A stretch of DNA of 64,000 nt, from contig CP033464.1 of the NCBI GenBank assembly GCA_007833815.1, forward strand, positions 1,683,501 to 1,747,500. The letters are read 5' to 3'. Position numbers and translations under genes: made by a program. The notes beneath the pieces were generated by a model. That model made no database searches, was not told the origin of the DNA, and worked only from the letters and a program-made list of their open reading frames with translations. This document shows positions 36,192 through 44,812 of this stretch, one piece after another (the stretch's first letter is position 1; each line of letters begins with the position of its first letter). Source of the stretch: Brevibacillus laterosporus. GTDB lineage: Bacteria > Bacillota > Bacilli > Brevibacillales > Brevibacillaceae.

Positions 36192-37067
36192 ATGAAAAAA
36201 AATAGGCTATACAAAGTATTAGGATTGGGATTAGCCATTTGTATGGCTTTCGGTATGCCGACTACTTCCGTTTTGGAAGCTGCTTCTAAGTCTGCGACCA
36301 AGCCTGTTGAAAAGGTTCTGTCTTCTTTGAAGATTTCCGCCAATACTTTGGCACTTGAAGCTGGAGATGCAAAATCACTTACGTTAAGCGCACAATACAC
36401 CGAAGGAAAACCTACTTCTGTTACTCCAAAAGCTGCTTGGAACACTTCAAACAGCTCGGTAGCAACCGTTACGAATGGGAGAGTAAAAGCTGTAGGAGTT
36501 GGAACAGCAGATATTACAGCCAACTATATGGGCAAATCGGTTACCACAACTGTAACGGTAACCAAAAAGCTAAAAGCATTGGAAGTAAGCTCGAAAAAAG
36601 TAGACTTGCTACGAGATGATACAAAGAAAGTTACCGTGACGGCTGTTTATACTGATTCATCTAAGGAAAATGTCACAGATAAAGTAACTTGGCAGGTAAA
36701 AGGGAATGCAGTAACCGTCGATAAGGGTCTGATTAAGCCTAAAGAAGCGGGTGCAGCTACAGTAACAGCAAGCTTTGGCAATAAAAAGACTACTGTAAGC
36801 GTGCAAGTTGACCTGATGAATAAATTAGTGGTTACGACGCAGCAGCTTCACTTTTTCAAAGGTGATGATGAGTTAGAGATAAAAGCCACTGCCGTATACA
36901 AGGCAGGATTAAATGAAGATGTTACCTCCAAAGCAACATGGACCAGCAATAATAAGGATATCGTGACAGTAAGAAACGGAAAAATTACGCCACACAAAGC
37001 TGGTAAAGCAACTGTCAACGTCAAGTTCGGTAACAAAAGCGTAAACATTACGGTTAACGTATACTAA
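36192..37067 (+). CDS. Secreted protein with three Big_2 Ig-like repeats
   Basis: A 291-residue protein: signal peptide (KKNRLYKVLGLGLAICMAFGMPTT), then three bacterial Ig-like group 2 domains of about 80 residues. Each ends in a V-x-N-G-x-I/V-K-x-x-x-x-G-x-A-x-I/V-T pattern (VTNGRVKAVGVGTADIT, VDKGLIKPKEAGAATVT, VRNGKITPHKAGKATVN). No enzymatic domain or sorting motif; perhaps a cell-surface structural protein. An ATG 24 bases upstream is less likely because the signal peptide starts here. Confidence 0.82.
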   Translation: MKKNRLYKVLGLGLAICMAFGMPTTSVLEAASKSATKPVEKVLSSLKISANTLALEAGDAKSLTLSAQYTEGKPTSVTPKAAWNTSNSSVATVTNGRVKAVGVGTADITANYMGKSVTTTVTVTKKLKALEVSSKKVDLLRDDTKKVTVTAVYTDSSKENVTDKVTWQVKGNAVTVDKGLIKPKEAGAATVTASFGNKKTTVSVQVDLMNKLVVTTQQLHFFKGDDELEIKATAVYKAGLNEDVTSKATWTSNNKDIVTVRNGKITPHKAGKATVNVKFGNKSVNITVNVY

Positions 37068-37124
37068 GAAGAGTGCCTACGAAAAAATGAAAATGTAGCT
37101 GGTGTAGCCGAAAAACACCATCTA

Positions 37125-37195
37125 TAGTGATCTGATCCCCTTTAAGTAGCCAGTGTTTAGAAACAACACTATGGTTTACGTAAAGGGGATTTTTC
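37125..37195. repeat. Solo palindrome resembling the IS relic terminal repeat; acts as terminator
   Basis: ATCCCCTTTA (37135-37144) pairs with TAAAGGGGAT (37181-37190), with an inner AGTGTT/AACACT stem and a following T5. The left arm ATCCCCTTTAAGTAGCCAGT continuing TG matches the right end of the IS relic (20306-20331 and beyond, reverse strand) at 20 of 24 positions. It probably terminates the Big_2 gene. Confidence 0.7.
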
Positions 37196-37214
37196 ATGAG
37201 TAAATTAGTTAAAC

Positions 37215-37982
37215 CTAGTCCATAAGAATTGCTACAGGTCTTGTCCAAGCTCCACTTGCTTTGTCGATTTTAATGGGAAAGCAACTAACTTTGAAGCCGT
37301 GTGATAAAGGGATTTTATCTAAGTTAGCAAGCTTTTCGATCTGACAGTATTCTTTATCTCTCCCCACGTAATGAGCAGCCCATAGGAGGCCTTCCCGTGG
37401 GTTTTGTTTGTAGTTAGCCGCTTGAATATTGAGCGGGATATCCCAGCCCCAGCCGTCAGTACCCATGACCTTGATTCCTTGATCAATGAGCCAGCGAGTT
37501 GCTTCTTCTGAAACGCCAACATGAATATAGGCATAATTCTCGTCGTCAATTTTTTTATAGGCATCGGAACGGATCAGAACAATATCATATGGTTTTAGCT
37601 CATAGTTCATCTCTTTTAGTTTTTGAATCAGGTCGTTTGTCGTAATTTCATAACCAGATTTCTTGTCACTGAAATCAAATACAACACCATCAGCAAAAAA
37701 CCATTCTAGCGGTAGCTCATCAATGGTTTTTGAGGGGGTTCCTTCTGAAGTCGGCCAGTAGTGCCATGGGGCATCAATATGGGTTCCTGAGTGCGTGTTT
37801 GCCGTGACTGTCTCAGTTGCCCAGGCTTTTTTCTCAGGAAAGTCTTCTGGTTTAAGACCTAGGATATGTGCTCCCTGAATTGCGCCTTCTTCATGTGAAG
37901 AGTAATCAATTTTCGCTGGTAACGGCTCTTTTATGTTAGGACTAAGGGTTACACTTAAATCAATAAATTGTGGTTTAGACAT
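37215..37982 (-). CDS. Cyclase/kynurenine formamidase-like hydrolase
   Basis: A 255-residue metal-dependent hydrolase of the cyclase family. The metal-binding signature HSGTHIDAPWHY lies near residues 62-73, preceded by FIDLSVTLSPNIKEPLP. Family members hydrolyse N-formylkynurenine or similar amides. No tryptophan-degradation genes are adjacent, so the substrate is open. Confidence 0.85.
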   Translation of the reverse strand: MSKPQFIDLSVTLSPNIKEPLPAKIDYSSHEEGAIQGAHILGLKPEDFPEKKAWATETVTANTHSGTHIDAPWHYWPTSEGTPSKTIDELPLEWFFADGVVFDFSDKKSGYEITTNDLIQKLKEMNYELKPYDIVLIRSDAYKKIDDENYAYIHVGVSEEATRWLIDQGIKVMGTDGWGWDIPLNIQAANYKQNPREGLLWAAHYVGRDKEYCQIEKLANLDKIPLSHGFKVSCFPIKIDKASGAWTRPVAILMD

Positions 37983-38060
37983 ATATTCCTCCTATGGACA
38001 CAACTATTCGATCGTTTTCTCTAAGATAAATAGTGTGGAAATGTTTAATCGAGATTATTT

Positions 38061-38915
38061 TCATACTTTTTCTACCGTTTCAAAGATGTTAATTCCTAAT
38101 CCAGCAAGTACCTCGATAGCTTCTCTTACAGGCAATTTCGGCATCTTGAATTCTTCTTGTATTACCTCTTCTATCTCTTTACTATTGGAAAGAGGAATAA
38201 GCTGTTCACTCCCACTTTCATCTGCGATACTAAATTCATTATTGTGAATCGTTAGCTTCCGGTGTTGATCTAGTTGAAATAATTGAATGAACAAGCGAGA
38301 CATAAATCTCTCATTTAGTTCAAAAGATTTAGCAATCGTATCGTTAAAATAGATCAGATTTTTCGTGGCTGTTGGGTCAAACGTCCAATCTTGAGTAATT
38401 AATTTACCATTAACGTATCGGTTGTAGACATAGTGTCCCGATTTTTCCGTATCCGGAACTAAACGGACTGCAGTATCTGCGTATTTACTGCAATTTTCTG
38501 GGTTACGTGTAAAATCAACTGGTTCAAAAAAGGGAGCAGCCGAGGCACAGTCTACAAATAAAGGTGCGCCTGGTATCTCAGGGTGATCAACCAGAATGGC
38601 AATGTGTGTTTTGCCAACCGGGAGCAATTTGGCTTTGAATCCAAGCTCTACGAACAGTTGCTGTAGCGTTGAATTAAGCACGTAGCATGTTCCACCAAAC
38701 TGCATGGTGTGCAGGTGGAGAGTGACAATATCAAGTGGGGGAATGTAGAAATTGTTTCGGTTATATTCACGATAGTAAATCAGTTTACTGATATTTTCAA
38801 AAGGTATCGTCGATAGGTGATTACGACAGATTTTTTGTAGGAATTCGTATGAAGGCTTCTCTTGTTTCAGGTGTATTTGGTGTAGATAAGACTCGGCCCA
38901 CGTTGGTAATTTCAT
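38061..38915 (-). CDS. Arylamine N-acetyltransferase
   Basis: A 284-residue enzyme with an intact Cys-His-Asp triad: Cys77 in QFGGTCYVLN, His104 in GKTHIAIL and Asp122 in FVDCASAAPF. RxxxSxxxFEN-like RNHLSTIPFENIS is also present. It moves acetyl from acetyl-CoA to arylamines or hydrazines. The ATG at 38915 has AAGGAGG 8 bases upstream; an upstream ATG at 38933 would contain that site. Confidence 0.92.
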   Translation of the reverse strand: MKLPTWAESYLHQIHLKQEKPSYEFLQKICRNHLSTIPFENISKLIYYREYNRNNFYIPPLDIVTLHLHTMQFGGTCYVLNSTLQQLFVELGFKAKLLPVGKTHIAILVDHPEIPGAPLFVDCASAAPFFEPVDFTRNPENCSKYADTAVRLVPDTEKSGHYVYNRYVNGKLITQDWTFDPTATKNLIYFNDTIAKSFELNERFMSRLFIQLFQLDQHRKLTIHNNEFSIADESGSEQLIPLSNSKEIEEVIQEEFKMPKLPVREAIEVLAGLGINIFETVEKV

Positions 38916-39177
38916 AGCGATAACCTCCTTCATTTTGGAATAAATAGAGTATTCTTAGCAGGTGATAAATAGTATTTTAATTGTAAATATTTAGATAAAA
39001 ATGGGCAAGTTATTTATCTAGACATCATGTTAGAAAGACATTTCTATTTCAAAGATCGAACAGCCTTTCTTTGAATGATATCTAATTTATTGTTGAAACA
39101 AATGAAGTTACAAGACGTCTAATAAAGGAATTGTTATCTGAAATTTACATCAATTACAACTGGAGAGGAGGCTTTTT

Positions 39178-39903
39178 ATGAAGATAAAGATAACGCGACG
39201 TAAGATTGTAGGAATGATATATGCTGCTTGTATGACAAATGTACTGGTTCTGACCCCGGCCTGGGCGCATACTGACATGGTAAAACCGTCTGTACCGTTT
39301 ACTAAAACGACAAGCAAAAGTGGAGAGAAGTCAGCACCCAATCCATTGAAACAGCAAAATCCCCAGAAAGCTTTACCTAAAGAATGGCGTGAAAGAATTG
39401 ATCATCTGATAACTAGCTATGAGCCATGGAGTCAGTATCAGATCGTAGTGGGGAAATTTCGCCGAGAAGAAAGTCGGGAGTATTGGGACGTCCAACTGGT
39501 GAGTGGAACAGATGAAAAGCTGTCGCTTACCATTAATGGGAAAAATGGGCACCTGTTGCGAGCACTATCCACAAATGAAAAAAGAAAACTTATTCATTCG
39601 CCTTCAGAAGGGGAAGCTGTGAAACAGGCTACCGTATTTCTTGAGAGCATGCTGGGCAAAGATGCTAATGAATACCAGTTAGCATCTAATGTACCGTATA
39701 GTGTACCTGTTAGCCAAGCTTCTATTGGATTTGATAGCGCACTACAGGGGACGAGAGTGATCAAGTATCAGCGTTTGATTAACAAAATACCATCTGAACT
39801 AGATGTTATACGTATTGCTGTGGATGAAGAAGGAAAAATTAAGAGCTTTGTACGTGATGAGTTACAGAGAGAGATTGTACCTACTCCCAGAGTAAAACCT
39901 TAA
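39178..39903 (+). CDS. Secreted PepSY/YcdB-like protein
   Basis: A 241-residue exported protein with a signal peptide (RRKIVGMIYAACMTNVLVL, then TPAWA). A basic Pro/Lys-rich segment is followed by a domain reminiscent of YcdB/YcdC and PepSY (YWDVQLVSG, LSLTINGKNGHLLRA, then KQATVFLESMLG, VIKYQRLINKIPSELDVIRIAVDEEGKI). Such domains may inhibit proteases or act at the cell wall. Assignment is tentative. Confidence 0.6.
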   Translation: MKIKITRRKIVGMIYAACMTNVLVLTPAWAHTDMVKPSVPFTKTTSKSGEKSAPNPLKQQNPQKALPKEWRERIDHLITSYEPWSQYQIVVGKFRREESREYWDVQLVSGTDEKLSLTINGKNGHLLRALSTNEKRKLIHSPSEGEAVKQATVFLESMLGKDANEYQLASNVPYSVPVSQASIGFDSALQGTRVIKYQRLINKIPSELDVIRIAVDEEGKIKSFVRDELQREIVPTPRVKP

Positions 39904-40049
39904 ACAAAATAAATTTCCACAGGTGGCCTGATTAATTAACATCTCTACTAAATAAGGATGAGTTTGCTAGTTCGAAGTAATTACAACGAATATTTACTAA
40001 TTTGTTGGGCAATACCAATCCTAGGAACACTAGGATGGAGGAATAATTG

Positions 40050-40262
40050 ATGCGTTCACTAATGAACTTTTTTCTGCGAGTCAATTTGCTAGCGTGGATT
40101 ATTGGACTATTTGTTGCCCATCTTGTGATGTATGTAAGCTTAGGTACCCCGACTTGGTTTGCTACCTCTTTATTAGCAGTATCTGTTTATGCAGTATTTT
40201 TTATGGTGATGAAAATGGTCGCCCAGCGTTATATAGAGAGGGAACGGGAAGGGAACCAATAG
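40050..40262 (+). CDS. Small two-span membrane protein
   Basis: A 70-residue protein with two hydrophobic helices (LLAWIIGLFVAHLVMYVSLG and WFATSLLAVSVYAVFFMVM) and a charged C-terminus. ATG 40050 has ATGGAGGAATA upstream; TTG at 40047 is too close to the ribosome site. Family not recognised. Confidence 0.65.
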   Translation: MRSLMNFFLRVNLLAWIIGLFVAHLVMYVSLGTPTWFATSLLAVSVYAVFFMVMKMVAQRYIEREREGNQ

Positions 40263-40306
40263 GCTTCGTATCCTTGCGTTCGATAGCAACGTTTCGTAAA
40301 TATAAG

Positions 40307-40350
40307 AAAGCGTACATGAGATGAGTGGATAGCTCGCGTACGCTTTTTCT
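40307..40350. terminator. Terminator between convergent genes
   Basis: AAAGCGTAC pairs with GTACGCTTT across a 22-base loop, followed by T residues; it lies between the small membrane protein gene and uppP. Confidence 0.75.
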
Positions 40351-40372
40351 CTTATGTTCAGGGTTGAGAAGG

Positions 40373-41155
40373 CTACCATTTCCCTAAAAATTGTAACACC
40401 AGAATGCAGGCACCTAGAGCGAATACATAGTAGGCAAAGATTTTCATTGATCCTCTGCTGAGTAGTTTTATCATCCAGCGAATGGCGATATACCCTGTTA
40501 TAGCAGCAAAGATGGCCCCGATCAACATGGGAACAATACCGCTTGGTAGCACAGGTTGTTCCACCAAATCTTTGACCTGCAAAACGCAAGCTCCTAAGAT
40601 GGCTGGCAGAGACAGCAAAAAGGAGAAACGAGCGGCATCATTGCGATCAATACCTCTAAGCAGCGCACCAGCGATTGTGAGACCAGAGCGGGAAATAGCG
40701 GGTAGAATAGCGGCTCCTTGCAAGGTACCGATGAACAAGGCATCTATGTAATTGATTTGTTCAAAATTTCGTGTACCTTTGCGCATGGACTCCACAGCCC
40801 ATAAAATTAGCCCTGTAGCGATAAACTCTACCCCGATCGTTTGACCAGTCTGTGAGATTTCCTCGAAATAATCTTTGAAAGTAAGGCCTATAAATCCCGT
40901 TGGAATAGTACCTACAATCAATAAACGAGTTAATCTGCTACATGGATGACGTATCACATAGATGATTTCAGTCCAAAAGACAATGACAACAGCAACAAGT
41001 GTCCCTAGATGAAGCAAGGTATCAAATAACAGACCAGCTTCACGTAATCCAAACAGTTTGCCAAATAAGACGAGATGTCCCGTACTTGATATAGGCAAAA
41101 ATTCAGTAAAACCTTGAATGATGCCAAGGATAATCGATTCGATATACGCTAACAT
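40373..41155 (-). CDS. uppP: Undecaprenyl-diphosphatase UppP (BacA family)
   Basis: A 260-residue membrane phosphatase that recycles undecaprenyl pyrophosphate and can confer bacitracin tolerance. Signatures are GIIQGFTEFLPISSTGHLVL at the N-terminus and ILPAISRSGLTIAGALLRG in the middle. The ATG at 41155 has GAGGAG 8 bases upstream and starts the family-typical MLAYIESIILG; a longer frame is ignored. Confidence 0.95.
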   Translation of the reverse strand: MLAYIESIILGIIQGFTEFLPISSTGHLVLFGKLFGLREAGLLFDTLLHLGTLVAVVIVFWTEIIYVIRHPCSRLTRLLIVGTIPTGFIGLTFKDYFEEISQTGQTIGVEFIATGLILWAVESMRKGTRNFEQINYIDALFIGTLQGAAILPAISRSGLTIAGALLRGIDRNDAARFSFLLSLPAILGACVLQVKDLVEQPVLPSGIVPMLIGAIFAAITGYIAIRWMIKLLSRGSMKIFAYYVFALGACILVLQFLGKW

Positions 41156-41434
41156 GCCCTTCTCTCCTCTTAGCATGATTATTATTTGATAAGACAAGTG
41201 TATGCGAAGAAGGAGACGGACTTGCTGTTTTTTCATGGATAAAAATTTATGTGCAACTAGAGCAATGCCTGAGCTGGAGGCTTGACAAAGCTAAGTTTTC
41301 TAATCAAATTTTAACGAAATCCATACAAGCTTTAAAGTCTCACGTGGAACGCACCTACAGATTGTGTATAATGAGGGGACGAAGGGATAACCTTACGAAT
41401 ATATTGAGCGTGAAATAGAGTAGGAAGTGACGAA

Positions 41435-42514
41435 ATGAGAGATAAACGACAGTTTGGTAATAGAGATGGACAAGGAAGAGGAGGACGCGGTGGAAGAAGT
41501 GGCGGAGGTAGTGGATACAGCCAACAAGGAAGCCGCTTTGGCTCATCACGTGGCGGGTACAGAGGAGATAGCAGAGGCGCCAACTTTTCTGAGAAGACCC
41601 TGCCAGCTCAGTCTACCAAGTATAAGGCAGGGATGATTGTTTCTTTGCCCGTGTCCCGAGTAGAAGAGTACGGATACTTTTTAACAGATGGCGAAGTAGA
41701 TATCTTGTTGCATCAAAATGAAGCGACAGATCAACTGGAGTCAGGCGATACGGTTAAAGTATTTTTGTATCACGACCATGAGAATCGCTTAGCAGCAACC
41801 ATGCAAATGCCTTTAGTGAGAGAGGGCGAGTATCAATGGTTAGATGTTGTGGATGTTTCTACTCGTGTAGGTGTCTTTTTACATAATGGTATACAGAAAG
41901 ATCTGCTTGTATTTAAAGATGATTTGCCAAAGGAATGGGAAGAGTGGCCACAAGTTGGTGATCAACTGTTGGTTACCTTGAAACGAGATAAACGCGGCCG
42001 CCTTTTAGGGCTACCTGCCTCAGAAGACATTATTTGGGACCTGTCCCGCAATGCATCTAGTGAAATGAAAAATAAATGGGTGGAAGGTATCGTATACCGT
42101 GTGTTTATGGAAGGTGTATTTGTGTTCACTGACGATAAGCATATCTTATTTATCCATCAAGATGAAATGACAGAAACCTTACGCATGGGACAAAGAGTAC
42201 GTGCACGGATCAGCTTTGTACGCGATGATGGCCGCCTGAACGGGTCCATGCTGGAACGTAAAGAAGTACGTTATGGAATTGACGCCGAGGTACTTTTGAG
42301 CGTGTTAAAAGAACGCGGAGCAATGCCATACACAGACAAATCTACGCCAGAAGAGATTAAAGATCGCTTTCAAATGAGCAAGGCTTCCTTTAAACGTGCT
42401 ATGGGTAAACTCATAAAAGAAGGTCTGGTGGAGCAATCTGATGGCTGGACCCATCTTAATAAAGAAGCTTATATGAGCTACCAGAAGGAATTAGAAGAGA
42501 ATCTGGAAGCTTAG
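41435..42514 (+). CDS. cvfB: CvfB-like S1 RNA-binding protein with RGG-rich N-terminus
   Basis: A 359-residue protein. Residues 60-355 match CvfB/YitL: tandem S1-like domains (GMIVSLPVSRVEEYGYFLTD, EVDILLHQNEA; GVFLHNGIQKDLLVFKDDLP; WVEGIVYRVFMEGVFVFTDD) and a C-terminal winged helix (SKASFKRAMGKLIKEGLVEQSDGW). Bacillus and Staphylococcus relatives are about 300 residues; here the first 55 residues are an additional Gly/Arg/Ser-rich tail with RGG-type repeats (GRGGRGGRSGGGSGY, SRGGYRGDSRG). ATG has GAAGTGACG upstream. Confidence 0.88.
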   Translation: MRDKRQFGNRDGQGRGGRGGRSGGGSGYSQQGSRFGSSRGGYRGDSRGANFSEKTLPAQSTKYKAGMIVSLPVSRVEEYGYFLTDGEVDILLHQNEATDQLESGDTVKVFLYHDHENRLAATMQMPLVREGEYQWLDVVDVSTRVGVFLHNGIQKDLLVFKDDLPKEWEEWPQVGDQLLVTLKRDKRGRLLGLPASEDIIWDLSRNASSEMKNKWVEGIVYRVFMEGVFVFTDDKHILFIHQDEMTETLRMGQRVRARISFVRDDGRLNGSMLERKEVRYGIDAEVLLSVLKERGAMPYTDKSTPEEIKDRFQMSKASFKRAMGKLIKEGLVEQSDGWTHLNKEAYMSYQKELEENLEA

Positions 42515-42528
42515 ACATAGCAGTAACT

Positions 42529-42553
42529 AAAACCCTCCCTGTGGAGGGTTTTA
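42529..42553. terminator. Bidirectional terminator between cvfB and P450
   Basis: AAAACCCTCC / GGAGGGTTTT with a CTGT loop. Confidence 0.92.
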
Positions 42554-42585
42554 GCATGTAACACAGGTTAAAACATGTACATATT

Positions 42586-43806
42586 TTAGCTAACAATAAC
42601 TGGGAAACTCTTCAATCCATACATGGCAGAGCTATTTTCAATAGATACAGGACGATTCTGCTCGTTAAATGAAATTCGCTTGTATTTTTTTAATAATTCT
42701 GTCAAAGAAATTTTTGCTTCTAATCTGGATAAAGGTGCTCCTAAGCAAAAATGAATACCGTGTCCAAAAGCAAGATGAGGATTTAGTTTTCGCCCGACAT
42801 CAAATGTAGAAGCGTGTTCGAATACCGTCTCATCTCGATTAGCTGACCCCACCCATGCAATCACGATCTCATCTTGTTTTAATGTATGGGTTCCGATTTG
42901 TATGTCTTCTTTTACTCTACGAACGATTCGTTGAGCTGGCGAACGATAACGTAGTGTTTCCTCCAATGCTTGGGGAACAAGTGATAAATCCTGTTTGACT
43001 TGACTATAAGCTTCTGGATATTCCAATAAACTATACATCGCGTTAGAAATAAAGTTTGTTGTCGTCTCATTTCCTGCCACTAATAGTAATTTACAGAAGG
43101 CAACAAGTTCTTCTATGGAAATCTTACTTTCTTCTCTTTCAGCCTGAATGAGAATGGATATAATATCATTTTCTGAATGAGAATTTCTTCGTTTTTGTTC
43201 GACAATCTCTGTAAAAAAGATAGTTAAATCTTTGTCAGCTTGCGTACGAACAGATAGGAATTGTGCAAGGTGTTCTGGATCATCAGTATCTGGGGAACTC
43301 ACAACGATGTCTGACCATTCTTTAAACTTTGACATCTCTGACGAAGGAACTCCCAACATCTCTGCAATGACAATGACAGGCAACGGATATGAAAAGTCTT
43401 GTACAAGATCAAATTCTTGCTTATCTTTTATAGCATCCAGAAGTTGTTTCGTGATTTCTTCAATACGTGGTGCCCATGTTCTCATCATTTTTGGAGTAAA
43501 AGAATGCATGACAATAGAACGAATATCTGTGTGCATAGGCTGATCCATACCGATTATACTTCGCTTAAATGGAGATGCTCTTTTTTCTGGCATTACACTA
43601 GAAAAATAATTCTTGTCTTCCATTACACGTTTGACATCATGATATAAAAAAACATTCCACATATCTGCTTTTTCATTATAAAAAACGGGAGATTGTTGCC
43701 TCATTTCTTCGTACCATAGAAAAGGATCATAAGGATTTCGTTGAACTTTTTCGTCTCTAATATGATTGTTAGGAATCATAATAAAAGATTGTTTGTATTC
43801 ATTCAT
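42586..43806 (-). CDS. Cytochrome P450
   Basis: A 406-residue soluble bacterial P450. It has the I-helix oxygen-binding motif AGNETTTN, the K-helix EETLRYRSPAQR (E-x-x-R), and the haem loop FGHGIHFCLGAPLSRLEA with Cys354 as axial ligand. It needs external ferredoxin and reductase, which are not adjacent. Divergent from a TetR gene with a shared palindrome, suggesting induction by a small molecule. Substrate unknown; GGAGGAAAC precedes the ATG. Confidence 0.94.
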   Translation of the reverse strand: MNEYKQSFIMIPNNHIRDEKVQRNPYDPFLWYEEMRQQSPVFYNEKADMWNVFLYHDVKRVMEDKNYFSSVMPEKRASPFKRSIIGMDQPMHTDIRSIVMHSFTPKMMRTWAPRIEEITKQLLDAIKDKQEFDLVQDFSYPLPVIVIAEMLGVPSSEMSKFKEWSDIVVSSPDTDDPEHLAQFLSVRTQADKDLTIFFTEIVEQKRRNSHSENDIISILIQAEREESKISIEELVAFCKLLLVAGNETTTNFISNAMYSLLEYPEAYSQVKQDLSLVPQALEETLRYRSPAQRIVRRVKEDIQIGTHTLKQDEIVIAWVGSANRDETVFEHASTFDVGRKLNPHLAFGHGIHFCLGAPLSRLEAKISLTELLKKYKRISFNEQNRPVSIENSSAMYGLKSFPVIVS

Positions 43807-43858
43807 GAACTGTTTCCTCCTTTAAAATTGTCGAAAATTGTTAAACTGAATATAATTC

Positions 43859-43875
43859 ACTGAATGTCATTCAGT
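43859..43875. promoter_or_regulatory. Palindromic TetR operator between P450 and tetR
   Basis: ACTGAATG-T-CATTCAGT is a perfect 8-1-8 palindrome, 53 bases upstream of the P450 start. A further half-site ACTGAAT lies at 43845-43851. Probably the binding site of the adjacent TetR protein. Confidence 0.75.
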
Positions 43876-44049
43876 TTATAAAGCAAGTATAAATCATGAA
43901 TGAATAAATGTAAATTTTTAACTTTTAAAAATTGAGCGCTGTATATTGGAAAAAATTGATACAATATTTTCTAGGGGTGGCAAATGCGTTCCCAGAGTGT
44001 CCTTTGTGCTTTCTTCCAATACATACAAGTTAGCTAGGAGAATAAAACT

Positions 44050-44640
44050 ATGCAGGAAAGAAAATTAACTAAGCGGCAAGAAAAAGCAATTGAAACAAAA
44101 CGTACCATTTATCGTGTAGCTCTGGATTTGATAAAGGAAAAGAATTTTGAGAGTATCTCTATCGAGGAAATTAGTAAAAAAGCAAGCGTATCAGTTGGAA
44201 CGTTTTATTACTATTTTGGTTCGAAGGATGAAATTTATCTTTGTTTATTTCAAGAAATTGATAAACGCTTTGCTCTTGATATACAAGCTTATGAAAAGAA
44301 AGAATCAACAAAAGATCAGCTCTTGCATTTTTTTGTGAAATTGGCAACGCATACTTCCGAATTGGGTTTGCACATTAACAAGCAACTATATCATGGAAAT
44401 AATCGGCTTTTTACTTTGAAAAATTCCTCTACATGGACAAAGCTTCAGGAAATTATTAGTCAGGGGCAAGATAGAAAAGAATTAATGACTGATTTAAAAG
44501 AGGAAGAAATACTAGAATATTTAATTATCATTTCTAGAGGAATTATTTTTGACTGGTGTATCCATAATGGACAGTATTCACTGATAGATGCTATGCACAA
44601 GTATATGGAAAAAACGATTTCTTCTATAGTAATCAATTGA
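44050..44640 (+). CDS. TetR-family transcriptional regulator
   Basis: A 196-residue regulator with an N-terminal TetR HTH (TIYRVALDLIKEKNFESISIEEISKKASVSVGTFYYYFGSKDEIY) and an all-alpha ligand domain. It is divergent from the P450 gene and likely represses it and itself through the palindrome at 43859. GGAGAATAAA precedes the ATG. Confidence 0.9.
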   Translation: MQERKLTKRQEKAIETKRTIYRVALDLIKEKNFESISIEEISKKASVSVGTFYYYFGSKDEIYLCLFQEIDKRFALDIQAYEKKESTKDQLLHFFVKLATHTSELGLHINKQLYHGNNRLFTLKNSSTWTKLQEIISQGQDRKELMTDLKEEEILEYLIIISRGIIFDWCIHNGQYSLIDAMHKYMEKTISSIVIN

Positions 44641-44812
44641 GGATTATATAGTAAGATCACCAAGCTTCCTAAAGCTTGAGAATCTGCCATATTTTTTAAG
44701 CGAATTTACTTCTAGATATATCAAATTCGTTACACACTGGGATAAAGCGGATTTTTCCTTCCGAGATATGATAAGATGTTTTATAGCAAAAAACCAAAGG
44801 GGGGACTTTAGC

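Noticed and set aside
41332-41583. Minus-strand Pro/Leu-rich frames
   Set aside because: Antisense to the RGG-rich start of cvfB, an effect of composition.
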